Program-made: the position numbers and the translations under genes
The notes under the pieces: model-generated
What the model was told of the DNA's origin: nothing
The model's database searches: none
Seen by the model: the letters and a program-made list of their open reading frames with translations, nothing else
Shown here: positions 32,518 to 43,792 of the stretch, one piece after another
Layout of the letters: each line of letters opens with the position of its first letter
Position numbering within the stretch: position 1 is the stretch's first letter
Assembly (NCBI RefSeq): GCF_040183065.1
Contig: NC_091117.1
Coordinates: forward strand, 102,125,501-102,189,500
Direction: 5' to 3'
Source of the DNA: Periplaneta americana
Taxonomy: Eukaryota > Arthropoda > Insecta > Blattodea > Blattidae
DNA: 64,000 bases

Positions 32518-32692
32518 TATAGAGGGATAAATTGGATCGGTGTCGGTTAGAGTTCCCGGGTAGCTCAGTGGTAGAGCGTTGGTACGTTAAACCAAAGGTC
32601 CCGGGTTCGATACCCGGCTCCGGAACAATTTTTCTCTCGAAATTGTTCAAATCAACTTTACAGGGAGTTATACCTGAAATCTTGATTTGCAG
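32518..32692 (+). mobile_element. tRNA-derived SINE
   Basis: GGATCGGTGTCGGTTAGA leader, tRNA-like head (32552-32626), then a non-tRNA tail CAATTTTTCTCTCGAAATTG, TTCAAATCAACTTTACAGGG and TGAAATCTTGATTTGC. It forms a large hairpin with the copy at 32196-32405, arms about 135 bp. Confidence 0.75.
32552..32626 (+). tRNA. tRNA-like head of a SINE, anticodon-position GTT
   Basis: Cloverleaf elements: GTTCC/GGAAC acceptor ends, D-arm with GTGGTAGAGC, anticodon arm with loop ACGTTAA, T-arm CCGGGTTCGATACCCGG. Only five acceptor pairs form and base 33 is C. Both RNA polymerase III boxes (TAGCTCAGTGG and GGTTCGATACC) are intact, so transcription is possible even though decoding is doubtful. Confidence 0.4.
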
Positions 32693-32802
32693 TATCAAGT
32701 ATATTTCAAAATGTATTGAAACTAAGTATAACATAATATTACAACATAATAATTATTTTATCTGCATATAGTTTTTAAAACTTGGTCTTCAATATCTGAA
32801 GG

Positions 32803-32878
32803 CAGTGGCGCCAACTTTTGGAAAACATTGGGTGGGCTCGAACACTCGAGTTATAAGTTAAAATAAATAAATTTCATA

Positions 32879-32921
<43 letters not shown>

Positions 32922-32980
32922 TCACGACAAATTATTGGTTGGGTTCGAGTCCCACGGAGCCATTTAAATTGGCGCCACTG
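32803..32980. mobile_element. hAT-type MITE
   Basis: Inverted ends CAGTGGCGCCAA (32803-32814) and TTGGCGCCACTG (32969-32980) are flanked by an exact 8-bp duplication TCTGAAGG at 32795-32802 and 32981-32988. It is 178 bp long and contains an (AAT)n tract near 32879-32921. CAGTGGCGCCAA-type ends with 8-bp duplications are typical of hAT MITEs. Confidence 0.93.
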
Positions 32981-32988
32981 TCTGAAGG

Positions 32989-34827
32989 CAAACTTTGAGA
33001 ATCACTCATCTTAAAACTTACAAATTAGAAATTTGCAGCGAAAACAAACTTTTGTTTATAGTAACATTGTGTTTGTAATGGAATTATAGCGTCACAATAC
33101 ATTATTTCAACTGCTACCTAGATAGGTAGCTTCAAGTTTCTGCTTCTCACAAAAGAAAAAAAAGATACAATTTTAAATGTCAAATTAAGTATTTTGCTTA
33201 ATTTTTTTTTTTGAACGGGTGCAGATAAAATGTTGTACAATACATGTGTGGTAATGCCCTATTCATATACTTGCTAGCACTCTCCATGCAAACTTTCACA
33301 CACATATATTAATAATGCTCTTATACCACTTGTATCATAAATATCTATATTACCAAGTGGATGGATAAACACAAGTCAAATGTCTAACATGTAAATTGAG
33401 AAACTAAAAAATTAGAAAACTACCACATTACTTCAATGCCACTTTGATCTCTTGATTAAGATACTCTGCATCAACAGAATGGATCACAAAATTAGCCTAT
33501 AAAGGTTAATTTATCGCAGCCAAATTTAACACAACATGAACTGTTGAGCGCATATTTCGTGTTCAGTGCAGTAAGAAGTTGATTTCTGACATGGCTGAAC
33601 GTGATCTGAACTGTTTCTTAATCTTCATCTACAAAATAAGGAAACTTAGAAATATGATGTAGAGGAAGCACTGTTCACTGGTGCAGTATTGGTGCTGCAA
33701 CATACTGGCATATATTTCATATAAATACTAGTATTGAGTCATTCTATGTCCAATTGCTGAGTCCACAATCTTACATTCTTTGATCTTACTGAAATTTGGC
33801 ACATCTGTAAACCTTGTAAAAGTGAATACCCATGCTAAATTATAATACTATAAGAGTATAAGAATTTAAGTACGTACTTGAAAAAATGAACCACTTCTGT
33901 GCAGATAGCTTTCTATTTATTGGTTTAACTCGGGCATTATTTAACTTGATCTCAGTAAAAAAAAATAATGAAGTATAATACAAATAACATACAGCACAAA
34001 CTTTGTTGTAATTATTTGCTGTTCAATGTAACACAATTTGATCTTTGACCTTGAATAACTTGAAACATGTCATCTTACAAAATTCTAAGGGGGTGGGGGG
34101 AAATATATATATATATATATATATAAATACACAGGCTCTTATTTAAGTGGTGCCAAGCTGGGCTTTTGTCCTGGGCAGCAGGATATAGGGGTTGGCAAAT
34201 TTTTAGAAATTCATACAAAACTTGGGTGAAATGGAATGTTTCTCTGGTGTAGGATATGAATTTTAAAATTTAGAAGTAATGTTTTCAGAATAAATTGTAT
34301 TTCAACAGGGAACAACTACACCATAATAAAAGCAGAATTTTAATTAATGTAGAGCAGCGTTTTTAAACTTTTTTCAACACGTGGCACACTAAATTTGTAA
34401 TTTAAAATTCTGTGGCACACTTATGTAGTATGTGTGTGTGTGTGTGAGTGCGTGCGTGCGTGCGTGCATGCGTGCACATGCACTCAGGATTTAATAATGA
34501 AGTTATCTTCTTTCACTCATGTAATGTAAAGGAGTGGTTCCTAACCAGGGAGGAACTGTTTCCATAAAAACAAGTAAAATACGACATTTGTAAAGGTTGT
34601 GGCAGTCAGTCTTTCTCTTCCCTGGCATTCTCACATACACTGTGTTTACTGAATGTTGACTTCTGCTACGTTCCCTGAAAGTTTACTTTTATGAGCTCCC
34701 TTGTTTTTATTACTTCAATTATTTTATTTCTCCAATTTTTACTACTATAACCTTTACTACTTTCATTTTCTCGTGGCATACCAGCAAATCATTCGTGGCT
34801 CGCTAGTGTACCACTATGTTCATAAGA
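32989..34827. other. Vps50 intron 2, mostly unassigned, with simple repeats
   Basis: Contains a short (TA)n at about 34105-34125 and a TG/CG-rich tract at about 34430-34466. The stretch near 34350-34420 (AAACTTTTTTCAACACGTGG, CACAC) looks like a decayed hAT terminus, with a possible partner near 34790 (GTGTACCACTATG), but the match is too weak to claim. Nothing else recognised. Confidence 0.35.
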
Positions 34828-35159
34828 ATCGGTCATTGCAAAAAGGTCATGAGTCAACTTTTTTACGAAAATGAGTTATGCATTGAACATTGTGATGTAG
34901 GGGTAGCCCGACCAGTCTATGTAAGATGATCATGAATATACTTTCAAACAGTGCTGAAATCGAAGCTTGAAATTTCCACTTCTTGCAGAAAGGTCATGAG
35001 TCTTTGACTCGTGACCTTTTTGCAATGACTGACTTTAAATCTGTAGTCTATATTCAAAATGTTCATTAGTGGGAATGAATAGTGTTTCATGTATCCTTTT
35101 CATTTCAACTTTAATATTCATATTTGAAGGTAAGATTTTGTTGTGGAAAGATGTCAGAA

Positions 35160-36210
35160 TCCGATTCTTCAAGTTTTACCAGCTAAAATACGCAGTTCCC
35201 ATCTTGCAGTCTGTCAAGTGAACTGCAATAGCAGAATTGATGATTCACACATAGAAGGTCCAAAAAATTGTATGCCAATATTAATAAAATTTCTGAACTT
35301 AGTCTAAAAGGGAATAATGTTTGTGGATTGACCTTTGATTTTATGCAAAATTTGCCGCTGCCAAATATTCCTGTATAGAACATTTTTTATTTGAGACAGT
35401 TATGTGTTTGGCATAAATAAGTTAATCAAAAAACTAATCTCTCACATTTTTATGTATATCATGAAGAAGAAGCACACAAAGGTGAAAATGACTTGTGTTC
35501 ATTTCTGTTTCATTACATCCAGAACCACATTCCACAGAATGTAACTGAGCTGCATCTATTGTCTGACAGGTGCACTGGCCAAAATAAAAACAACACAAAG
35601 ATCTGCTTTTGTTTATCCACTGTAACAACAAAGTGATTCCAAATTATATAACGTTACTCTTTCCAATAAGAGGTCACAGCTTCCTACCAAACGACAGGGA
35701 TTCTGGGACTGTAAAGAAACTGATAAAAAGTTGTGATATGATCTATCTACCTAAGGAATATGTTGTGATTAGAAAGGTGTCATGTAAGTTCTCAGTAGAA
35801 ACCAATGATGCTGTGCCTGTACTGGACTTAAAGCGATGTTGGTCTATGTATTACAAGAAGACTCTTCTCTCTGAATCAAGTATGGGAAAAATTCCCAAGG
35901 TACATAAAATGTTTTTTTCTCCTTCTAAGTGGATGGCGTTTGAATACAACTCAAGCTGCCCTGGTCAAATAAAAACTTTACAGTTCATCGATGATGCCGG
36001 CAAAGAGAATTTCAATCTCCTTCACAGTTACAACAAGAATCCTGTACTTCCTACAGAGTTGGCTTATCCTTCAAAACAGATACCTATCAATGAACATTCT
36101 TAAGGTGAAGAAGTACATATATTCCAACTGAGTATACAGAGTTTTACGATCAACTTCAGGAAAGGCGAAGACAAGGAGGAAAAGAAGTTGAAAATGATCA
36201 GGAGGACTAA
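35160..36210 (+). pseudogene. GQNKN-type transposase
   Basis: A DDE-like transposase of an unnamed insect family. Segments: GLTFDFMQNLPLPNIPV, stop, IFYLRQLCVWHK, then YVYHEEEAHKGENDLCSF, LHLLSDRCTGQNKNNTKI (about 35550-35605), LFPIRGHSFLPNDRDSGTVK (35657-35716), and an open C-terminal part to 36103 with DLKRCWSMYYKKTL. The D-x-C-x-GQNKN and GHSFLPNDRD motifs place conserved acidic residues where a catalytic triad could be, but I infer this. Several stops break the frame; 35609-36103 is open. Confidence 0.72.
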
Positions 36211-36310
36211 AAACAAACAAACAAAAGACTACTTTCTCAATCTATCTTCTATCCAAAGTGTGTAGATTTTCATTAGAGTTCATTCTTGTTCTAAATAAAA
36301 TATAGCTATA

Positions 36311-37001
36311 CAGGGTGATTTACGTGGATTTACCATCCTTTACGGAGCTTATTTCCGAAGACATTCTAAGCAAAAAAATATCATATAAACATGGCTCCTA
36401 TTCTCAATATTTACAGAGTTACGTTTCGTTATTGGAACGCATTGCTGTGAAGGTGTGATCTTGGTGTGCGTGCAGTCAGCAGCCAGCACGAGCGCTACGG
36501 AAATCAAAGATAGCCGTATGCAGTTACATAGCATGACGAGTACCATTTATAAGTGTGCAGTGACATTTTTTAAAATGTGTTGCAAACTCTCGAAGACTAT
36601 AAATTAGGATGCAAAATTGAATTGCAAATAATTAAGTCAGTGAAAGTGGTGTGATTTGTAATAACTGTTGTGATAGGTGCGTTAGAATAATGTAATTTTT
36701 TAGTTAAAAATATAAAAAGATGTCTGTACGAAGCAATAATAACGACTTCACAGCACATTTTTAGCTTCATAAAACTTGCCAATTAAAGAACTGCTAGCTA
36801 GTTCTGAATGGTTCATTCTCTATTTGTATTATTCTTTTACCTTCAAACTAAAGAAAAAAACATATTTTACAAACAACTTTAAATTAGTGTAACTCTGAAA
36901 ATATTGAGCATAGGAACTATGATTATATTACACATTTTTTGTTCAAAATGTCTTCAGAAATAACCTCCGTAAAAGATGGTAAATCCTTGTGAATCACCTT
37001 G
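36311..37001. mobile_element. Mariner-type MITE with ~115-bp inverted repeats
   Basis: Ends CAGGGTGATTTACGTGGATT (36311) and CAAGGTGATTCACAAGGATT reading inward from 37001, with TA on both sides. The inverted repeats extend ~115 bp, including TTTACCATC, TTTACGGAG and CTCAATATTT blocks. No transposase inside. It lies in the GQNKN-type transposon. Confidence 0.85.
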
Positions 37002-37498
37002 TATAATATGAAAATAGTACGCATAAGTGTTCTCATTCATTGTATATTGGTGCATTGAACAATTTATGTAATTAGAACATTATTTGCTAGAAATATATTT
37101 TATTAATTAATGGTAAAATGTGAACATTCATTGCAAAAAGGTCATGAGTCATTGATTTTGAAAATGCGTTTTATTCAAACAAAAAATTTTTAATGAAAAA
37201 TATGTAATGCAATATTTTCCTCAATAACGCTTTAATCATTGACAGTCAGATGAGAATTAAAAATTAGGTAGTTTATGCTGTAGGTAGTTTTTTCTTTCTC
37301 CTGTAAAATTTCAGTTTCTTGACTCATGACCTTTTTGAAATGACCGATAGTTATGCAAACAATATTATTGTATCTATTATTATTTTTAAGCAAGTGCAAG
37401 AAGTCAAAATTAAAATAAATCCTGTGTATCTTTTATTTGGATTGGACGGGTCACATTTTTTTCCCCCTCAGGTACGTAAGAACTCCTAAATATACACA

Positions 37499-39103
37499 CT
37501 GGGTGTTTCAGATCACCCGTATCAGCCGTTTTTCTCGAAAACTATATGATACTGGTTGTTCATAAAAAAATTTTGATAACCGAAACCTATGTAAAGAATC
37601 GATTGGTGGTAGTACCATTTCCCATAACAAACCGGAAGTCAACTTCGAAATTTCAAATGAGAACATGCGTCATTGAAGGTGCCATTGGAAACTACTTTTA
37701 AAAAGAAACAACTTTTACTGAAACTTTTTTTCTAACTTTTATTTTTTACTCACAAAGCAACAAAAATGGTATTTTCTGAGAAATGTATGTTGTTTATGTA
37801 TGTACACTCTTCATAGTGTGTTGAAAATGTCCGCCACCTGTGCTAAACAATATTCTGATCTTCTCCTAACATCCGTGACTGCACGGAAAACTTCAGCACA
37901 GATGAGAGACACACATGATGTGGCTTGTCTAATTCTTATGCCTTCTCTAGTTGTTGGAAGCACCTGGTAGATCATGTCTTTAATTCTCCTTCACAAGAAG
38001 GATTGCCTGTGACTTAGGATTGCACCATAATACAGTGTTTAGAATTTTCAAAGACAAATTTCATTCATACCATATTTATCTCCATCAGGAACTTGGAGGA
38101 CATGACTTCCAGACTCGTGTTTTCTGCAACTGGTTTCCAAACACGGACCGTGACTTCGAGCTCAGAATTCTGTGGACTAGTGAGGCAACTTTCAAAAGTA
38201 ATGGCCAGGTGAATCTCTACAATGCCCATTACTGGTCTCCAGTTAATCCACACTGGCTACATGAAGTGGATTACCAGCACATGTGGAGCCTCAACACATG
38301 GTGTGGCCTCCTTGGACACCGAGTCATAGGACCATACTTTTTTGAGGAGAACTTGAATGGTAGAACGCACGTTTCCTCTGAAACATTTTGCACCAGTTGC
38401 TTCATGATATTTCCCTTGCGCTTCGGTTAACAATGTGGCTTCAGCAGGGCGGCTGTCCGGCCCACTTTTCTCGTAGGGCTTGGTGAGTTATTAACCTGTT
38501 ATTCCTCTACGGTGAGTTGGACAAGGAGGACCAGTAGCCTGGCCTGTCCAATCTCCTGACTTCACTCCAAATGACTTCTTCTTGTGGGAGAGAATTAAAG
38601 ACATGTTCTACCAGGTGTATCCAAGAACTAGAGAAGATATGAAACAAAGAATTAGAGAAGCCTGTATGTCTCAGCAGTGCTGAAGGTCTCTGAGCAATCA
38701 CGGATGTTAGGAGGAGATCAGAACATTGTTTTGCACAGGGTGGCGTACATTTTAAACACTTACTATGAAGAGTGTACGTACATAAACAACATACAACATT
38801 TCTCAGAAAATACCATTTTTGTTGCTTTGTGAGTAAACAATAAAAGTTAGAAAAAAAAAAAAGTTACAGTAAAAGTTGTTTCTTTTTAAAAGTAGTTTCC
38901 AATGGCACCTTCAATGACCCATGTTCTCATTTGAAATTTCAAAGTCGGCCACAGGTAACCTACTTCTGGTTTGTTACGGAAAATGGTACTGCCACCCAAT
39001 CGATTCTTTACATAGGTTTTGGTTATCAAAATTTTTTTATGAACTACCAGTATCATATAGCTTTTGAGAAAAAAGGCTGATACGGGTGGTCTGAAACACC
39101 CGG
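37499..39103 (+). mobile_element. Mariner-type transposon with ~395-bp inverted repeats
   Basis: Ends GGGTGTTTCAGATCACCCGT at 37501 and GGGTGTTTCAGACCACCCGT reading inward from 39101, TA on the right flank. Homology between the arms continues to about 37890 on the left and 38696 on the right, far longer than the ~30 bp usual in mariners. The core carries a broken transposase. Confidence 0.85.
38020..38430 (+). pseudogene. Mariner-type transposase, degenerate
   Basis: The open stretch reads HDFQTRVFCNWFPNT, then ILWTSEATFKSNGQVNLYN (first catalytic region, Asp replaced by Ser), NAHYWSPVNPHW, NTWCGLLGHRVIGPYFFEEN. After a break, PVWPVQSPDFTPNDFFLWER can be traced in the + strand near 38537-38595. 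It is the transposase family that pairs HYWS with GPYFFE. Mutations at the catalytic Asp, loss of the middle Asp motif and frameshifts make it inactive. Confidence 0.7.
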
Positions 39104-39840
39104 TATATATAAAAATTTCCATTGTGAAACTCGATTGTAAGAGCTCGAATATTTTCATAGCAAGTAAAGAGACTATAATTGTCCATTCTGAACATTATTT
39201 CATTGATGACCAGAAAAATTTGATTAGTAAGAACGAAAACTGCAGAAAAATGCAATTCTAATTACACAAATAGTAACACTGATAATGCAGAAATATGGAA
39301 CTATAATTGATCAAAATACATTGAGAGACATGTCCCTCTGTACCTTCCAATAGAGAATATTGCAGTTGACATATCCCATCCCACCAGAGATGTCCATGTT
39401 CAGCACTAATTACAGAATTTAAACAAAGATTAAATGACTGATGTAACTGTGTTCTTATACCATTTGTAATTTAATCAAACTGAACATTTTTTAAGAAAAC
39501 GAGTTGGTACAATATAATGTATGTTATTTCAAATTTTAAGAAATATGTTTATTCCTTTTTTCAAACTGTATTGAATGTATTGAGCAGTGGTCCTCTCTCT
39601 TCGATGAAATTGATGTTTATGGATTGTACATGTGGTGTTTGAATGGGACTGTGTTGAAAATGTTTTAAACCTTTTTTTTTTTAATGCCGTGCACATTGGC
39701 ATGCCTCTGACTACTATTTTTTTTTTTTTTTTTTGCAATCATGGTGAAGAATGCTCTTCTAAAGTTGGGGCAACCATTAGATCGGATTTTGTTTGCCTCA
39801 TATTGTAGAATGATATGAGTGTGAAATTAGATAAGATGAA
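39104..39840. other. Vps50 intron 2, unassigned
   Basis: AT-rich, with poly(T) runs near 39670 and 39717-39734. No gene or repeat family recognised. Confidence 0.35.
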
Positions 39841-40008
39841 GATGATAATGACAGCAAAATGAGCCCGGAATCTGGCAGTTACCCAGCATTTGCTCTTAAT
39901 GGGTTGAGGGATAATCCCAGAAAAAATCTCAGCCATGTAACTTGGTCTGACCAGGATTCGATCCTGAGCCTGATAGTTTCACAATCAGATACACTGACCA
40001 CTACTTAA
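39841..40008 (-). mobile_element. Diverged tRNA-derived SINE
   Basis: Matches the SINE at 23250-23487 in the same orientation: GATAATGACAGCAAAATGAG, TACCCAGCATTTGCTC, GGGTTGAGGGATAATCCC and GGATTCGATCCTGAGCC (decayed B box). More diverged than the other two copies and lacking the tail. Confidence 0.75.
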
Positions 40009-40114
40009 AAAGTGGTGGTTGTGGAAAGAAAATCAACATTTTTTTAAGAAATTACGAATGTAATGTACTATTCACGAGGAAGTTTTGTGTAACATTGGTT
40101 GTCTGAGGGTAGAT

Positions 40115-40360
40115 TTAAGATGGGTTGAAATATTCAGATGTTTCTGAAAGAAAATGGGCATAGGCCTACCTTTTTCACACACGTGTGATATTGTAGTGTT
40201 AGCTTGTGTCTTCTAGCCGCAATAAAGTTGGATGTAGACTGCTTAAATGAGAGTAATTTAAGATAGGCTCAAATATTCAAATGTTTCCAAAGGAAAATGA
40301 GCATAGATCTACCTTTTTCACACACATATGATATTGTTGTAGTATTAGCTTGTGTCAGGT
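40115..40360. repeat. ~140-bp tandem duplication
   Basis: Two diverged copies share GGTTGAAATATTCAGATGTT / GGCTCAAATATTCAAATGTT, then AAAATGRGCATAGRYCTACC and TTTTTCACACACRTRTGATA, then TATTAGCTTGTGTC. The copies begin near 40115 and 40257. Confidence 0.75.
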
Positions 40361-40453
40361 GTTGGCGACACTGAAAACCCCTTTATTCCCTCCCTCGAAT
40401 TACATTACATTCAGGAAGTATGGTGTTCTTCATTCATACACGATTTTGGTATA

Positions 40454-40982
40454 CAGTAGAACCCTGATTATCCAACACCCTATTAACTGATTGACGGATT
40501 ATCCGACTGTCTTTTGTTCATTTTTTTTTTTTTTGCTACAGAAACATATGAAGTACTACTGTATGTTATATTTCTATGTATTTTTTTTCTAGAGAGTGTT
40601 ATTACAAGCCATTACACTTTCAGTTTGGTCTACTGTTCGAGTTGCTGTACTATACAACTTCTATAGGCTATAAAATGTATTCCATGAGTATCAAAAGAAA
40701 GTATCGAAAAATGCATATAATTGAGTGATTTGGGGAAAGAGAAACTGTGGCTCATCTCACATCAGAATATGAGACTGATGATACAACTGTGCGCGATTTA
40801 ATAAAAATTAAGGAGAGTATAGAGCATGTAGAGTATAGAGTGTATAGAGTATGTAAATCTACAACATGAGACCTCTACTATTCCTATCTTTCCACTTACA
40901 GCCATTACAAGGAGTTTCCTTGCCCCTTAAAAACACGTCCTTGACAACCAAACTTAAATTAGTGATAATAGAGGTTGTACTG
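40454..40982 (+). mobile_element. Pogo/Tigger-type element, deleted
   Basis: Ends CAGTAGAACCCTGATTATCC (40454) and CAGTACAACCTCTATTATC reading inward from 40982, with TA on both sides (40452-40453, 40983-40984). The interior keeps the start of a CENP-B-like helix-turn-helix: MSIKRKYRKMHIIE, stop, then GERETVAHLTSEYETDDTTV and RDLIKIKESIE. The rest of the transposase is missing. Ends and HTH agree on pogo/Tigger. Confidence 0.85.
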
Positions 40983-40984
40983 TA

Positions 40985-41829
40985 TAAGTACGGTATGTAT
41001 TTGGGGTGGACTGGGTGGGCATATGGCTCTTCCAGTGATCACATCCAATTTCCACTGCTCCATACTATATTCCTGGGCATTTTGAAGGTATTTCAGCAAT
41101 TTCCTCTAGTGCCAAGTCCATAAGTAACCTTCACCACATTTTGAAACATTAATATAATATTATGCAGTACTGCATTGGAGTAGAATCTTAAAACAATAAA
41201 TACAAGTTTTACAAAATATCATAAGACACTTTAGTTTAACAAAAATAATGTCATTTTTGTTTGTTTTTTAAAGGATTATTTTTCACTGACAGTCTTTTAT
41301 AGACCTGTTTCATTTTACGACCAATCATTTTGAAAGTGCACTACATACCACAAACACTATTTGAAATTCGAACAAGACATAAACCTTTCAAATGAAAAAG
41401 ACTTACAGCATAGGAACAGACCTGGTTTCCACGCTTCTCAGTTGATACTGGCCCAGGCCCATGCAACATGGAGTGGGAAGGGAGTGGAGAGAAGTTTTAG
41501 AGGAAGGAGGGCATGTAAATTGAGTAAAAACGAAAATGACAATGTTACTTCGCCGTTGCCCTGCAAAAAAAGAAAGGGTCGCGAATTACCCATAAAGTGA
41601 ATTAACCACACACGAATTATTGGAAGTTGGCTGTATTTAAAATTGAGTTAGAAAAATTAGAAATCTAAATAGATTCTATTTTGCTATGAATACTTCACAG
41701 TTGCGGGTCAGATGAATTCAAATTTCTCTGTTTTGTTATTTAGGTATTGCAAACTTGTATGTGATCGTCAGTGAATAAATAAATAAACTTGTATGTTTTA
41801 TGAGTTGTAGCATTTTATGCTTTCCACAG
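40985..41829. other. Vps50 intron 2, 3' part
   Basis: No further exon recognised. A + strand open stretch at 41361-41600 (basic, ending CKKRKGRELPIK) has no known domain and no splice signals that fit Vps50. A pyrimidine/TTCCACAG acceptor for exon 3 lies at its end. Confidence 0.4.
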
Positions 41830-41966
41830 AAACTGCCTGAATCCCTAGAATGTGAGGCTATTCAACGAGACCTCCACAAGTTACGGCAGCAGCAGTTGGT
41901 AGTCTCTAAAAAAGTTCTTCAGCTCATTCTTCAGAAGCAGTCTACTTTCAATGAAGAATTTTCGAG
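41830..41966 (+). CDS. Vps50: Vps50 (syndetin) exon 3
   Basis: 137 bases from the TTTCCACAG acceptor to the GTTAGT donor, entering in phase 0 and leaving two bases into a codon. It encodes residues 87-131: KLPESLECEAIQRDL, then HKLRQQQLVVSKKVLQLILQ, then KQSTFNEEFSR, a helical, Gln/Lys-rich segment. Syndetins have here the conserved pattern KLP, then an acidic spacer, D-x-L-x-x-L-x-QQQ-x-x-VSKKV and LIL-x-K-Q. This is the start of the vesicle-tethering (CATCHR-like) helical region. The remaining two bases (AG) join the first base of exon 4 to complete Arg. Confidence 0.92.
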
Positions 41967-42641
41967 GTTAGTGAATAATATAACAATTAAATTTAAGTAT
42001 CTCTGAGGTCATGCTTATATGTTGGAACATAATAATAGACAGTAAGAGAATATGTGACTTACAAAATACTGATAATGTGTGACATAGGTTTTTTCGAGAG
42101 TTGTCCACATTAACTGTCTAATGATTTAGGATTCTCAATTGTCCATTCTCGGCTGGGCAGTCAGAACTATGATGTGTGGACGAACACTATCAGATGCCAA
42201 AAGAACTGCTGTCCATGATGATTTTAAATAAATTGTATATGTTTGAAATGTGAATCATTTTCCTTTAAATGCTTGTTACACAATTCTTTATTTGGCTTGC
42301 ATTCATAGCTGAAGTTGAAAGTCATCTGCTTACACAGTAACTTCACTTAAAACTGCATCATATTAATTCTAAGCTTTTAGTTCATGTTTAATCAGTCAAC
42401 TAGGTACTAGAGTTGCTCTTTCATTAGTCATTTGGAATTTAAGTTGTAATTTTTTAAAATAATTATGTAATTACCATTGTTGCATGCCAGTTCAGATCAT
42501 GTACTTGTAATGATCACAGAAAGTTTCATTGTTATGAGTTCAAGCCCCAGATTCTAGGTTCGAACCTGTTCTGTTGCTGTCTCGTTACTCCCGAAATATC
42601 ACTTTTCTTTTCCATGTTATGTACCAATGAATAAAATATTG
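41967..42641. other. Vps50 intron 3, 5' part, unassigned
   Basis: AT-rich, no feature recognised except a B-box-like GGTTCGAACCTG near 42558, possibly a decayed SINE. Confidence 0.35.
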
Positions 42642-42643
42642 TA

Positions 42644-43438
42644 CAGTGAAACCTCTCATTTACGGACATCGAAGGGACGTAACAATCTGTCCGCATCTGG
42701 GAGGTGTCCTTTATTGGAAGGGAGTCTCCCCAATCTAACAGTAAGTTTATAATATGCAGTATGTATCCCTTCATGCTTTAAATGAAATGTATTACTGTAG
42801 TTCAATTCTAAATACAGTATACTGTACTACAGCAAATTCTTTGCAACTTTGAACTATACAGTACATAAGACCGAAAAAGGAGAATACAGTACTGTGCCAT
42901 GCAGTTTTATTCTAGGTCTACAATTATGCAGTACTGTAATTTTCAGTTTTCAACTTAACCTTTACGCTCAGGTGCCATGTCTCTCGAAACAGAACAACTG
43001 ATTGAAGTGAAGAGAATAATCCTACTAGCCCTATCATGTGTCGAATACAATTTCACGATCGCGGAAGCCTTGGACCCATCAGACAGGTTAAATTTTATGA
43101 CTTTGTTTATCCACCCGCTTCCAGCTAACAAGGGGTAGCCAGCTGGGCTAGTGGTAGCCTACGAGACCCTTATTGTCTTCTTTCATGTTTTAAGAAATTT
43201 CTGTACAGTTTTCAAAACTAAATTTTCCATTCTTGTAACACATTAGGTCTTGAAATCCAAGTTCTGTCCGCAGTCAGGAGGTAAAGCAAGATTAGGGACT
43301 GTGAAACAGCTGTCTGTGTCCGTAAACTAGAGTTAAATTTTTCATTATTTCTATAATATTTCAGTTGGGACATAAAAATCTATCCGTATTTGAGGAGTGT
43401 CCATATCTTGGGGGTGTCCGTAAGGAGAGGTTTCACTG
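42644..43438. mobile_element. Pogo/Tigger-type MITE
   Basis: Ends CAGTGAAACCTCTCATTTAC (42644) and CAGTGAAACCTCTCCTTACG reading inward from 43438, with TA on both sides (42642-42643, 43439-43440). Subterminal TGTCCGTA/TGTCCGCAT motifs recur near each end. A short piece near 42990-43110 (EQLIEVKRIILLALSCVEY) could be coding remnant; I cannot assign it. Confidence 0.82.
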
Positions 43439-43792
43439 TACTTAAATTTTCTAGAACCTAAAAAGATCTATTTTGTAGGTTAGGACCTAATATTAACTAT
43501 TTTGCGTGTCAGGACCTGAAAAGACCTAATAAACATCGAACAAATTTTGAAAGAAAAAGCACATATCACAGTCAGACATGGCACAGTCACGTGATCATAA
43601 CATGGACAAAGAATAGCCAGTGTTCTCTCCACCTAAGACGTGAGAAGTTTGATCATTATCATTCAGTAGTTTACTAGTTAGTGATGCAGACTTCAACATT
43701 CTTATTTGTACAGTATAATTCAATTTGATCAATTGAAAACATTTTTTTATTAGGCTTGCTTCCTTTAATTCAGCAAACTGAATTACAGTACA
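43439..43792. other. Vps50 intron 3, unassigned
   Basis: Contains several AGGACCTRAAAAGACCTA-like words near 43450-43530; otherwise nothing recognised. Confidence 0.3.

Larger units (their letters stand above)
34828..37348 (+). mobile_element. GQNKN-type DNA transposon with GGTCATGAGTCA motifs
   Basis: Inverted ends: ATCGGTCATTGCAAAAAGGT at 34828 and ATCGGTCATTTCAAAAAGGT reading inward from 37348, both followed by CATGAGTCAA. The motif GCAAAAAGGTCATGAGTC recurs inside at about 34987, inverted at about 35015 (forming a palindrome) and at about 37134. The element contains a transposase pseudogene and a nested mariner-type MITE. Confidence 0.82.

Noticed and set aside
32552..32626. A genuine tRNA-Asn gene
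   Set aside because: C at loop position 33, only five acceptor-stem pairs, two inverted copies, and a shared non-tRNA tail indicate a SINE.
34350..34800. Decayed hAT element with CAACACGTGGCACAC terminus
   Set aside because: The proposed right end matches too weakly and no 8-bp duplication could be found.
41361..41600. An additional Vps50 exon or separate gene
   Set aside because: The peptide has no syndetin similarity, and exons 2 and 3 already join in phase with the expected sequence.
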